Below are positions 18,059 to 26,744 of a stretch of DNA of 26,744 nt, piece by piece (the first letter of the stretch is position 1; every line of letters begins with the position of its first letter). The translations under genes were made by a program, and so were the position numbers. This DNA comes from Seminavis robusta (taxonomy: Eukaryota; Bacillariophyta; Bacillariophyceae; Naviculales; Naviculaceae), in NCBI GenBank assembly GCA_903772945.1, contig CAICTM010001519.1, positions 1,002-27,745 of the forward strand. Reading direction: 5' to 3'. A model generated the notes under the pieces. That model worked only from the letters and a program-made list of their open reading frames with translations. It was not told where the DNA came from and did not search any database.

Positions 18059-18497
18059 TCAACCACGAAGGCGACCCAATGCCGCACCCCTACCCAAATC
18101 CATTTTGCATTTTTCTTTGCGCCCTCCAACAGTTTTCAAAAACTGTACGAAAGGGTCCGGTTGCTCAATAAGTTCTTCTTTTGATATTGCTTCGGCCATA
18201 ATTGAAGGACTATGCATAACAAAACCTTTGATGCTCACAGCCACTTGTTGAATGGCCCACAGCATGCAATATGCAGATGAAGCCTGAAAGGACTAGTGGT
18301 AGCTCTAGAGGTGCCAGTCGCACAACTAACGCCTACTGCTAGCTTGTCTTGGATGCTTTTACCTGAAGACATATTGCTTGTTCTACAATGGGCTTTTATT
18401 TGTTCTCACTGCAATGTGCAACATTTTCCACTGTATGTTGTATTCTTGTGGGAAAGTGTACATCATGTAGCGCAAAAAGCCGTGCAGGCCGGAGCAT
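18059..18497 (-). pseudogene. Spliced minus-strand gene or relic of unknown family, with one in-frame stop
   Basis: On the minus strand, an open stretch from an ATG at 18497 (MLRPARLFALHDVHFPTR) reaches a TAA at 18396-18398, then continues in the same frame as KPIVEQAICLQ. A good donor (CAG/GTAAAA, intron from 18362) and acceptor (CCTTTCAG/G, to 18284) define a 79-bp phase-0 intron. After it the frame runs on as ASSAYCMLWAIQQVAVSIKG through EELIEQPDPFVQFLKTVGG to a TGA at 18059. The downstream exon looks coding: balanced composition, amphipathic helices and a basic C-terminus. The in-frame TAA suggests either a pseudogene or another exon boundary I cannot place. No family is recognised. Confidence 0.35.
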
Positions 18498-18983
18498 AGA
18501 TAGATATGCCCTTATCAGCTCAAGACCAATCCAACCTGATACCTTAGCTAGCTAGAGAGAAGCAATGGAACGAGATAACATGCTTTGATGCAAGGCACAG
18601 CAGGCCTACAGTACTCTGGTACAATATCAAGCTGGCGATGTCTCCTCACAGCTCACAGGATCAAATCGAGGCGCAAATGGCATGGACACCTAATTGCCAG
18701 AAGTCATTTGGGCACTCGGCGTGTGGGAAGACTTGCCACTTTGGTACGGTGTACTCTGGACAGCGCGTGTGCCCAGTCACACATGAAACAACAAGCAGGA
18801 TTGCTCCACAGCGAAAACTTTAACATGCCGAGTTGTCGAATGCGGCGATGCGACAAACAACAAGACCTGTTGGGCATGCTACTTGATGGATCTTCAGCCA
18901 TCTGCTGTCAAGACATCCAATTCCGCATCTTTCACTGACACAATTCTATTACAAAAAAGCAACAACAACAGCCAAAGCAGAGA
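18498..18983. other. Intergenic region upstream of the SEC14-like gene
   Basis: A 117-codon ORF (18585-18938) and a 61-codon ORF overlap here with no motif. The region probably contains the promoter and 5' UTR of the downstream gene, whose last 40 bases are rich in AACAACA. Confidence 0.45.
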
Positions 18984-20233
18984 ATGTATTATAGAAGCAG
19001 CAACATCATGGGAAAAGTAATGAAATCAACGGTCCCCTCTCTGAGCGAAAGCTTCAATTACAATCAAGTTATTCCTGGAAGTTGGTCCCAGGATAACCTT
19101 GAGAAGGCTTGCCAAGCTTGGTCTTTGAAACCGAAGGAAGTTGACCAACTAAAGTCGCTACGAGACAACCTTTCGGATCTTCCCTACTGGAAAAATGAAC
19201 CGCACCATGTTCTCTGGTTCATGAAGGGCCCACTTGGATTTTCTCCTTCGTCGGTGGAACATCATATTCGAAAAATGGTGAACTGGCGAATTGAAAATGA
19301 CATTGACAGTCTTCTCCATCGATACGAGCCCCATCCAGTCATGGTACAAAACACCGTTTCTGCAATTCTGAACGACTGCGATCGAGATGGAGACCCAATC
19401 TACTGTGAGCGTGGTGGCGCCATGGACGCGACACGAGTGCTCAAGACAGTAGGAAAGGAAGAAATGATCAAACATGCCATTTGGATCCGAGAACTGCACA
19501 TGCGAGGGCCATGGGCGGAAGACTTTAATCGAAAAAATGGACATCCACCCAAGGCCATTACCATTGTTGTAAGTAAAGGAAATTGTGTGTGTTTGCATTG
19601 GGGTCACTACTACAACATGCTCAAATGTTGCTATTTCCTTCAGTACGATATGGAGGGTTTGTCGTCAGGCCACCTCAATCCCAGAGTGCTGGATGGGAAG
19701 TCATCGATATAACCAAAAACTATTATAGCGCACCCGTCAAGGTAAGAGAAAAATGACAAAGTCTACTTGTAGAGAATACCACCAAAGACAGCTCCTCACC
19801 TTCGCACCTTCCGATACCGTACCAGCGAATGATTATTATCCGAGCACCGGCACTCTTCCGAGTCGCGTGGTCTATTGTCAAGCACATTTTCCCTGCGTCA
19901 GCACGCAAGAAGATGGTGTTTACCAATTCAAACAACTATTTGGACGTGTTGGACCAGTATATTGATGTTGACCTGCTCCCGCCTTGCATCAACCCGAATG
20001 GTCATGGACGAACGGCTCCAGGGATGCCCCGATTGATTGGAGAAGAGCCGCTGGAGCTAGAGTCGGATGCAACTGAAACCATGACAGATGATTCCGAGGA
20101 TGGCATCTCCCATGAACAATCACAGGGGATCACAGGAAAACTCATTGCCTATGGGTACTATTTGGTGGAACCAGAAGCTGGTATATTGGACGAGTGCCAG
20201 TATCACGTGGGATCTGTCAAGAGCGCTTTGTAA
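18984..20233 (+). CDS. CRAL-TRIO (SEC14-like) lipid-transfer domain protein, with one frame break
   Basis: Three exons separated by GT-AG introns at 19569-19643 (75 bp, phase 0) and 19742-19825 (84 bp, phase 0). Starts at 18984, 19008 or 19020 are all possible. The N-terminal helical part (about residues 20-110) precedes the lipid-binding domain: DRDGDPIYCERGGAMDATRV, WIRELHMRG, then across intron 1 ITIVYDMEGLSSGHLNPRVL, AGWEVIDITKNYYSAPVK and, across intron 2, RMIIIRAPALFRVAWSIVK. This is the CRAL-TRIO pattern (D-x-x-G-[RD]-P-I, hhxDhxGhS, YxxxxxxhhhhxAPxhF). Between RVL and AGW (about 19675-19695) the frame shifts by one base; otherwise the exon would stop at 19712. It is either a sequence error or a recent inactivating mutation. 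SEC14-like proteins bind and exchange phosphoinositides or other lipids at membranes. The acidic C-terminal ~80 residues are specific to this protein. Confidence 0.85.
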
Positions 20234-20714
20234 GCAAAGGATCTTCTTCCGAATTGACTATACCATGACCAAGGCTCGTCGTCCAAGGAATGAAATTTTG
20301 ATTCCGTGCATTGTAGAAATGATTATCGTTGATATGTTTCCCTCAGGCTGACAGCTATGGCCGGAACTGCTGGTTGAACTATTGGTAAAAGTGGCGGCTC
20401 CCAGCCGGCTGGCGGAAGCTGCTGGGCCGCCCAAGGTCTATCTCCTGGGCCGTTCCTTGCGTTCCTTGAGGTCATAACTTTAACATCTACTAGATTAGAG
20501 AGTAATAGAAAAAGATAGTCTCGCATGTGCTTTTGTTCGCAAGTCAAAGCAATCAAACTGAAGGTCCAGTGTCCCTCTGTCCCTCTGTACTTGTTGTACC
20601 CAAGTCCCAAACAGTGTTAGGTGATCTTGGTGAGGCCTCCGAACTCGAATGTCAAGGTTGGACCAAAGAAGTTGTTTGTGAGGTTCATAACTCTAAATTA
20701 GGAAAAAATGTGGG
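20234..20714. other. Intergenic region, no supported gene
   Basis: A 95-codon minus ORF (20323-20610) contains a Pro/Trp-rich stretch, PGDRPWAAQQLPPAGWEPP, with no family match I recognise. A GC-rich imperfect hairpin (GCGGCTCCCAGC...GCTGCTGGGCCGC) lies at about 20393-20432. It may be a dispersed repeat. Confidence 0.4.
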
Positions 20715-21140
20715 TGGAAACTTCAAATCACCTCCAGTTGGTTGCAATCTAACATGCATATTCGTGACAGCATTGCATGATCCCAACTCTGCAGTATTGC
20801 TCCACCCATGCTGTTGTCAGACAGGTCTATCACTTCCAGGGGTGCCTTGGCTGCTGATGCAGCTAGGAAAGGTGCTTTGGAGTTGGTTGTTGGAATAGTC
20901 CGCGACTCTTGCTCTCGGGAGAGATGCCCCTCTGGGTGCCTTGCCATTTTTAATAAGGTTGTTGGAGGTCAAGTTCATGGCAAGGATGTGACCTTCCTTG
21001 GCACATATCATATGTCTGGCCATGTTTTGGGCGAGCTGACCATCACTGGCATTCATCACAATCATATCTCATCCAGTCTTCCTTTGGAAACCAGTTTTCC
21101 CCGTTGAATGCAGCCCATCTCAGAGCATGGGTAAGCTTCC
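20715..21140 (-). pseudogene. Leucine-rich-repeat receptor-like protein relic
   Basis: On the minus strand from about 21129 down, HALRWAAFNGENWFPKEDWM followed by YDCDEC is the N-terminal cap typical of diatom/plant LRR proteins (A-x-x-G-x-x-W...W...CxW). A TGA follows at once. Frame-shifted continuations then give GHILAMNLTSNNL, DYSNNQLQSTFPS and LEVIDLSDNSM, i.e. LxLxxNxL leucine-rich repeats. At least one stop and two frame changes lie within about 400 bp, and no signal peptide or further repeats remain. I call it a degenerate gene copy. The functional parent would be a secreted or membrane LRR protein. Confidence 0.6.
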
Positions 21141-21958
21141 AAAGGGGGACAGGTATCCAAGAATGAATCTTCAATCCTTTTAACTCAATCATCCACTCAA
21201 TGGCTTTGGATAGGGGCTGTTTGGATCCTCTCTGATTCCTGCCTTGACATCATATTGGCTCCATTCCACTTCCACCAAATCGTCGGTCTTCTGAGCTCAT
21301 TGTTTCCTTCGCTTTGGGGGCAGTGCTCCAGCGAACTGTTCTCTTGTTCTCCAAGTGGATTCATTCTGTAGCGGTACCGGTACTGTAATAGACAGACAGC
21401 GGGGTGAACGAAAGCTTCTCCTATCCAATTGAGAACTCTTTACTTTTACCTGATTTTCACCTTACTTGGTATGTTTTCTAAGCTGTTTTCTATGAGATTG
21501 CAGGTGCAGTCTCTTAGAATCTTTGTACTATGAATTGGTTCGGAGTTGCCTATGGACTGCTCTCCTGCATGTACCGGTATCTATTATTTGTCCCAGTACA
21601 GTGTTTGTACGGGGTACATAAAGAGCCATTTTCCTGGGTGACACCGTTCTACCCTTGAAGGAGATGCAATGGTTAATTGTGGACCTGTGTTGGAGTGTTC
21701 TCATCATTCATCAGTGGATTGGAGATCGCGTTTTTACAGAATCTGATGTCTTTGGTGCCGTAGCACTCGTACGGAAAAGCACAGCGGCCTCACTATTTAT
21801 TTATTCGCAGCCGCGTTGTGTGCAGTGTGCACATCTCCTCGCAGCGCCACTGAAAAAGACAAGAAACTCCATTATCAGCATCTGCGAACCACCCCAAAGA
21901 GCCAGTTGTTTCACCGTCGTCTCCTCCTCAAATACAATCAGTGCTGTTTCGCCAAAAG
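21141..21958. other. Intergenic / 5' region of the GPCR gene
   Basis: Contains TACCGGTAC-type motifs at about 21374-21384 and 21571-21578. A 110-codon ORF (21655-21987) shows no signal peptide. The GPCR frame is open from 21854, after a TGA at 21851-21853, so an unidentified upstream exon could join here. Confidence 0.45.
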
Positions 21959-24499
21959 ATGAACAACATATCAACATCTTTGCTTGACGATGATAGTGCC
22001 CGTGGGGCGCAATCACGTGGTCGAATGTTGGGTTTGATGGGATACACACGCACCCAAGGCAACGACCGCGAGATTCACTCGCGCTTCTTGGAGCTATCTG
22101 CCAGTGTTTACTTGGCCTGGAGGGAACTGGAGGAACGACGAGGGGATATCTTGTCTGGGTTGCCAGCTCTGTTGGTGGGATGTGATGTATCCTGGGACCT
22201 GGAGCTGCGTGACACGAGATTTTCCGAGGCACAAGCGGTGAATCAATTGCTGCAAGCCATGGATTTTGGCAACGCAACCAACACGACAGTAGAGCCCACG
22301 GTGATTATCGGGCCACTGTTGAAAACAGTGGCCAAAACTGTCACAGTTCTGGCGGGAGGTGGACTGGGTATTCCGCAAGTCAGTGTTGCAACGAGTCCAG
22401 CTTTGGAGGGATCACCTTTGTTTGCCAGGACGACGCCCACGGACATTAATGAAGCCAGGGCCATCATGACGTACCTGCACAGCCTCGTGGGGACACCCTC
22501 AGTGGTGGCAAACGTTTTTCTGTTGACGGATTTGCACGGAAACGAGTACTCCGTCTTGCTTCAGAACCAGGCAGACCGCTTGGGGATCACCTTTCAGAGA
22601 TTCGCCATACAGGAGCACAATGAAGAAAGCATAGAGAAGACCATTCAATCACTTCGAGCATCAGGAATCAAGTACATCGTCCCTATAATGTACCAAGGAG
22701 TCTACGAGGATGTTGTACGCATCGCCTACCGACACGGGATTATTGGAAACCCAGAGTATTTCTGGCTCTTTCAGGGAAAGGCGTCATGGCCAAACGACAA
22801 CTTTGGATGGGATCGAGAAACTGACGGGGACCTTGCAAATGCTTTGGATGGTGTGGGAACTATACAATTACAAGTGGACCCCTATGAACCCTTGGATATT
22901 GCAGCCAAGGAGCTCCGGGAATCACCTGAACAGTGGGCAGGCTTTGTCTCGAAAATGGCGGAGCCCGAACTCTTTGTCAACTTTACGCCCCCAGAGACCC
23001 AAACTCCCACGTTTCGCTTCTTTGCCTTTGATGCGGTTGTGGCCATGGGATTGGCAGCCTGTCGTGCCCCAAACTATGGCCAAGACCAGAAGCAACTCTA
23101 TGATGCTCTCCAACATGTCGAATTCAATGGTACTTCCGGCCATGTATCCTTTGGTGCTTCGGGTTCTCGGGCGTCCGTGAGCACGCAATACATAGTGTGG
23201 AACTTGGTCCTCTCCGAAGCTCGATCGACAAACACCACGTACCATTATGATGCTCAAACGGTGGCAATGATGGTTGGCGATCAGGTTCAGATTCAGAATT
23301 CCTTTGTGTATTCCGGCAACACGACAACACCACCCCCTCCCCTTCCCCCGTTGCGAGACTATGACTACAATCTGGTGCCGCTAGGGGCTCATATTGTTGG
23401 TCTTTGCATGGGTGGGACCATCCTTCTTATTTCGACGTTCCTTATTGCTTGGACTCTCAGAAACAAAGATAAGTTCGCGGTTCGATCCGCCCAGCCAACG
23501 TTCCTTGTCCTGTTACTGTGTGGTGTCATCATCATGGCGTGTACAATCATCCCCATGACGTTCCAGGGCAAGGAAGAATCCACCAGGCTAGATCGAGCCT
23601 GCATGTCGATTCCCTGGCTGTTATGCCTTGGATTCGTGTGCGCCATGAGTGCAATCCTTGCCAAGGCATGGAGACTGGAACAAATCAGTTCTGGCGCCCA
23701 AGGCATGCGACGAGTGACAGTAACAGCCAAACAAGTCATGAAGCCCTTCTTCGTCTTATTGATCTGGAACGCGACAGTTCTCACAGTATGGACGGTGGTC
23801 TCCCCCTATCATTATGTACGACAACCAGTGGACAATACTGATCGTTCTGGACGCAACCTAGAGTCCTACGGAGTGTGCCGAATCACCACCAACTCGAATT
23901 GGAAATGGATCTTCTTTGTGTTGTTGGGAGTTGCAAACGTTGCGGGGGTTCTGTTCACTGCCTACAAGTGCTACCAAGTGCGCAACAAGAGTTTCTACTT
24001 TTCCGAAACCGTTTACTTGACCTGGTCGATGGCTTCTCTTTTGGAGACCGGGCTGGTGGGAGGTCCTTTCTTGTTGGTGGCCAGAAACAAGCCGACCGCC
24101 CACTTCTTGGTGTCATCGGCATTGATTTGCATTACGTGTCTTGCCTTTGTCCTGCCCATGTACGCATTCAAATACAATCATATTGAATCAGCATATTCCG
24201 ATGCCAAACGAGATGAAGCGCGAATAGAGGACATTAACCGACTGGCTGTTGCATTGGATGGCAGCTGTGATGATGGTGACGACGTGAGTTTACCAGGCAG
24301 ATTGTCGATTCATCGATCGGAACATTCAACAACACATGTGTTGGATAGTTCCTCGCAGCATTCCAGGACACCATTTGGCGGCGGAAGATCCAAGACATTT
24401 GGACACAGAAAATCCGGTTCTGATGGAAAGAAAGGAAGGGACTCATCTGCAGCTGGGTCGTCGTGGTTGTCTCTACCGAGGTGGCGGCATAGTCAATAG
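21959..24499 (+). CDS. Class C G-protein-coupled receptor (GABA-B-receptor-like)
   Basis: The first in-frame ATG is at 21959, giving 846 aa with no intron needed. Residues to ~450 form a bilobed periplasmic-binding-type (ANF/Venus flytrap) ligand domain: SASVYLAWRELEER, TVIIGPLLKTVAKTV, FLLTDLHGNEYSVLL, GIKYIVPIMYQGVYEDVVR, FFAFDAVVAMGLA. A Pro-rich hinge (TTPPPPLPPL) leads to seven hydrophobic segments starting at about residues 474, 511, 547, 594, 650, 684 and 715, matching the class C 7TM domain. No cysteine-rich domain separates the two, as in GABA-B receptors. The C-terminal ~110 residues are cytosolic and Ser/His/Gly-rich. No signal peptide is visible at this start, so a short upstream exon may be missing. 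The ligand cannot be inferred; amino acids or GABA are only family precedent. Confidence 0.92.
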   Translation: MNNISTSLLDDDSARGAQSRGRMLGLMGYTRTQGNDREIHSRFLELSASVYLAWRELEERRGDILSGLPALLVGCDVSWDLELRDTRFSEAQAVNQLLQAMDFGNATNTTVEPTVIIGPLLKTVAKTVTVLAGGGLGIPQVSVATSPALEGSPLFARTTPTDINEARAIMTYLHSLVGTPSVVANVFLLTDLHGNEYSVLLQNQADRLGITFQRFAIQEHNEESIEKTIQSLRASGIKYIVPIMYQGVYEDVVRIAYRHGIIGNPEYFWLFQGKASWPNDNFGWDRETDGDLANALDGVGTIQLQVDPYEPLDIAAKELRESPEQWAGFVSKMAEPELFVNFTPPETQTPTFRFFAFDAVVAMGLAACRAPNYGQDQKQLYDALQHVEFNGTSGHVSFGASGSRASVSTQYIVWNLVLSEARSTNTTYHYDAQTVAMMVGDQVQIQNSFVYSGNTTTPPPPLPPLRDYDYNLVPLGAHIVGLCMGGTILLISTFLIAWTLRNKDKFAVRSAQPTFLVLLLCGVIIMACTIIPMTFQGKEESTRLDRACMSIPWLLCLGFVCAMSAILAKAWRLEQISSGAQGMRRVTVTAKQVMKPFFVLLIWNATVLTVWTVVSPYHYVRQPVDNTDRSGRNLESYGVCRITTNSNWKWIFFVLLGVANVAGVLFTAYKCYQVRNKSFYFSETVYLTWSMASLLETGLVGGPFLLVARNKPTAHFLVSSALICITCLAFVLPMYAFKYNHIESAYSDAKRDEARIEDINRLAVALDGSCDDGDDVSLPGRLSIHRSEHSTTHVLDSSSQHSRTPFGGGRSKTFGHRKSGSDGKKGRDSSAAGSSWLSLPRWRHSQ

Positions 24500-24865
24500 C
24501 TCATACGTACCGTAGTCTTATCAAGTTGCAGATACTCTTCTTTATCGGCCCACATGCACAACTCACTGTTTGCTTTTGTGGAGGGCTTCTTGTCAATGAC
24601 CACCTTGCATGCAGGACGCCTTGGACACTTTGATTGTCTCATGCTTGATCCTGTCTTTGGGTCGCGTCGTTGGCGAATGCGAAGTGTTCAAAACGAGCTT
24701 AGGGTTAAGGTCTAAAAGCACGGCTCAAGAAACGAGACATAAAAATGAGTGGCGTGCTGTTGCTGTGACAGTGCGCACTGTTGCCCTCTCCCTGCAAACA
24801 CCCAAAGGCTGGTGCTCTCATCATCCCACTGAAGCTTCTGCGACAGACAACCGACCAAAGGTATC
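24500..24865. other. Intergenic region downstream of the GPCR
   Basis: Likely GPCR 3' UTR plus the promoter of the next short gene. A longer overlapping ORF from 24609 has no motif and is probably non-coding. Confidence 0.45.
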
Positions 24866-25228
24866 ATGGAAGGCACAGATGACAACAACAGCAACAACCC
24901 CTTCAGTGACCCACGCGACCCGTACAGAGAGCTTGCTGAAAGATTGTCTAGAGATGCTTGCGATGATTTTGACGACGTGTTTGCCATTCTCCAAAGATTC
25001 CCTCTTCTGGCAAAATACAGGTTCCAACTCAAGTGGAAGGAAGCCACTTCTTTTAAACAAAACAACAAAACTGATTCCCAGCAGACCCTGCACCGAGTCC
25101 GCAATTGCCGAGAGTGGACTTGGGTCGATCCAGATTCCCTGCTGCCAAATCTCTACTCCTGCTACTGCCTTGTAATCTACCCGCATGTTGCCCACACAGA
25201 TGGTACCTCCCGCAATAACCCATACTGA
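24866..25228 (+). CDS. Short protein of unknown function (120 aa), tail-to-tail with LRR gene
   Basis: ATG in ATCATGG context. The first ~60 residues have a coding look: DPRDPYRELAERLSRDAC, DDFDDVFAILQRFPLLAKYR, FQLKWKEATSF. This resembles the small helical N-termini that begin many diatom ankyrin/LRR proteins. The last ~40 residues are less convincing and overlap the 3' end of the opposite-strand LRR gene by 52 bp. It could be a complete small protein or the first exon of a truncated gene copy. No family assignment is possible. Confidence 0.4.
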   Translation: MEGTDDNNSNNPFSDPRDPYRELAERLSRDACDDFDDVFAILQRFPLLAKYRFQLKWKEATSFKQNNKTDSQQTLHRVRNCREWTWVDPDSLLPNLYSCYCLVIYPHVAHTDGTSRNNPY

Positions 25229-26744
25229 ACACGATGCTTTACCCTGGCATTCAAACTGGTAACCTCCAGGAGCTGAACCAGTGACTCTTTGCTGAAGCCG
25301 GGTTGCCGCACCAACTGCCGGCCACACTTGTTGAGTTTCAGGAAATACATAATGCGTTGTATGATGGGTCTGGTATACCCGTTCTTCCCTGGTAGATACA
25401 AGATATCCGTCAATGTAGTGTTGCCCACCCTGACAACTTCCAGAAGAGCCTTCAGCTTTTCGACAGTATCAAAGATGTCGTCTACGTAGGGTTTGAAGAC
25501 GTCCGGAGATTGGCGCAGAACGACAAACTTTTTGAGGGTACTGTTGGAGCAAAGTGCCTCGCAGATTGGTGTTGCATCCACCAAGGCATTACAGACAGCA
25601 AAATCCTCCAATGGGCAATGACGCATCGCCTGAACAATGGCATTTGTAAAGTCGGGTAGGTTTGCTGTGTTAAACGACCACAGTTTGAAGGAGATTTTCA
25701 ATTCTCTGAGCGACGAGAACAATGGAAGCAAGCCCACCAAAGTATCGCCGCATGTTATTGTTGGCTCTATGCAGTCCTTTAGAACCAGTTTACGCAGCGC
25801 GCTGCGTTTGATTGTTGAAGAGGTTTCTTCTTTCTCGAGACTTGGCTGAATCACGGTGTTGGCGTCAGGAGCAGGGAGGCGGAAGGAATCCAGCTTCAGT
25901 TCTTGCAGTGCCTGATTGCATTTCAGGCTGCTCAAGAGGCGAGGCAAAACTTTTTCGTTACCGGCCTCAGGATTTCGAGTGTATTGCAAACAAGTCATGC
26001 TTGCAGAGCGCAGAGCCGTATTCTTTTGGAATATTTGCTCCAATTTCGGGACAACCTCTGGATCCGTCGCGAGAAAATCTCTGTGTAACAAGAGCGCCGA
26101 AAGTTGATGGATGGACTCATTTTCTGCCATGGCCCCCAGAAATTTTCGAAGAGACTCGGAAGAAGTGAATGATGGTTGTCCCGGTGAAAATGATAAATGC
26201 CCGAGCTTCCCCAACACGCGGCATAACACGTTATCGGCAGCTGATGGAGTCAAAATACCTGGTATCAGAAAGTTGCGCTTTTTATTGGAACAATTATCGT
26301 TGTACCGAGAAGAGATCAACTCGAGAGCCTCCGGAGAAATGTCCGTGATACTGAAGGCTACTTGGAGAAGATCTAGACCATTTCGATTCTCTTGCATGAC
26401 AGCATCAGGGCATATCCCCAAGAGCCGCGATAACGAGGATAACTTTCGTGTATTGTTGAGGGCACTTTCCCGCTTTCTTGGCAACATGTATTCTAATGGG
26501 AGCTTTCCTTTACCATCCACAGCGAGCAGTGCAGGTGGATGCTTTCGGTAAATTGATTCCACGATAATGGGAATGGACGCGCCGTCGCAAGCGCGGTGCA
26601 ATGTTGTAGTCATGCGTCGTCCTGTTCCACAAGGCTCTGTCGCCGCCGTTGGATCCATGGAGCACACTGCCTCCACCATTGGCACGGCCGACACATGGGG
26701 ATTCTTCAGAAGATAAAACAGGGGAGGAGCGTCATGATAAGACC
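25177..26744 (-). CDS. Diatom-type ankyrin/LRR protein, 3' part (5' end beyond right edge)
   Basis: The minus-strand frame is open to the window edge (SYHDAPPLFYLLKNPHVSAV upstream of residue M/V at 26694), and 26694 is a GTG, so the true start lies outside. N-terminal part: ankyrin-like units (TTLHRACDGASIPIIVESIY, HPPALLAVDGKGKLPLEYML). Middle: leucine-rich repeats (LQELKLDSFRL, LRKLVLKDC, LRELKISF, LKKFVVLRQ). End: a block common to this expanded diatom family, YFLKLNKCGRQLV, then YGLLREVPSVW. These proteins are thought to be protein-interaction scaffolds; no enzyme domain is visible. The visible part needs no intron. Confidence 0.85.
   Translation of the reverse strand, partial: SYHDAPPLFYLLKNPHVSAVPMVEAVCSMDPTAATEPCGTGRRMTTTLHRACDGASIPIIVESIYRKHPPALLAVDGKGKLPLEYMLPRKRESALNNTRKLSSLSRLLGICPDAVMQENRNGLDLLQVAFSITDISPEALELISSRYNDNCSNKKRNFLIPGILTPSAADNVLCRVLGKLGHLSFSPGQPSFTSSESLRKFLGAMAENESIHQLSALLLHRDFLATDPEVVPKLEQIFQKNTALRSASMTCLQYTRNPEAGNEKVLPRLLSSLKCNQALQELKLDSFRLPAPDANTVIQPSLEKEETSSTIKRSALRKLVLKDCIEPTITCGDTLVGLLPLFSSLRELKISFKLWSFNTANLPDFTNAIVQAMRHCPLEDFAVCNALVDATPICEALCSNSTLKKFVVLRQSPDVFKPYVDDIFDTVEKLKALLEVVRVGNTTLTDILYLPGKNGYTRPIIQRIMYFLKLNKCGRQLVRQPGFSKESLVQLLEVTSLNARVKHRVQYGLLREVPSVWATCG

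Noticed and set aside
21941-21958. Upstream start of the GPCR at 21941
   Set aside because: The codon is GTG; the first ATG in frame is 21959.

Overview
The window reads as nuclear DNA of a diatom, most likely a pennate, raphid one. It shows intron-bearing genes with short GT-AG introns of 75-117 bp and the standard genetic code. Its gene families are typical of diatoms: a secreted protein with VWD/GDPH domains and a Pro-Thr-rich linker of the adhesive-trail type, a class C GPCR, an ankyrin/LRR protein of the expanded diatom type, a eukaryotic AMT ammonium transporter and a SEC14-like lipid-transfer protein. Species cannot be fixed from sequence alone. The assembly is a draft: there is one N gap inside a tandem repeat and two isolated frame breaks in otherwise intact genes.

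Layout, left to right. At 1-570 (+) is the 3' end of an ankyrin-repeat gene. At 1389-2321 (-) is a DUF202 membrane protein, head to head with an ammonium transporter at 3003-4700 (+; two introns). At 5295-7292 (-) is a DEAD-box RNA helicase with an Asn/Gly-rich N-terminus and an RGG C-terminus; its 3' end is tandemly duplicated just past the stop codon. The stretch 7293-10166 is gene-poor but structured: a GA microsatellite, a pair of CRE palindromes in a 26-bp direct repeat, an AGCACCTCTA repeat cluster and a ~350-bp foldback (MITE-like) element. At 10167-11078 (+) is a conserved-looking unknown protein, and at 11834-12628 (+) a retropepsin-like protein.

The largest gene, 13315-17086 (+), encodes a secreted multidomain protein: signal peptide, VWD domain, two similar beta-rich modules (one interrupted by a CBM1/knottin-like Cys-rich insert), a Pro/Thr mucin-like linker with the N gap, and a C-terminal GDPH domain. 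It is the best candidate here for an interesting system, namely extracellular adhesion or the cell-surface mucilage matrix. Downstream lies a 10-bp-phased tandem repeat (17491-17742), then a minus-strand spliced gene or pseudogene (18059-18497), a CRAL-TRIO/SEC14 gene (18984-20233, one frame break), an LRR pseudogene (20715-21140, -), a class C GPCR (21959-24499, +), a short unknown gene (24866-25228, +) and the 3' part of an ankyrin/LRR protein (25177-26744, -, running off the right edge).

The genes do not form one pathway; this is an ordinary stretch of diatom chromosome. Two themes stand out: nutrient membrane proteins sharing one promoter region (DUF202 and AMT), and cell-surface or sensing proteins (VWD/GDPH protein, class C GPCR).
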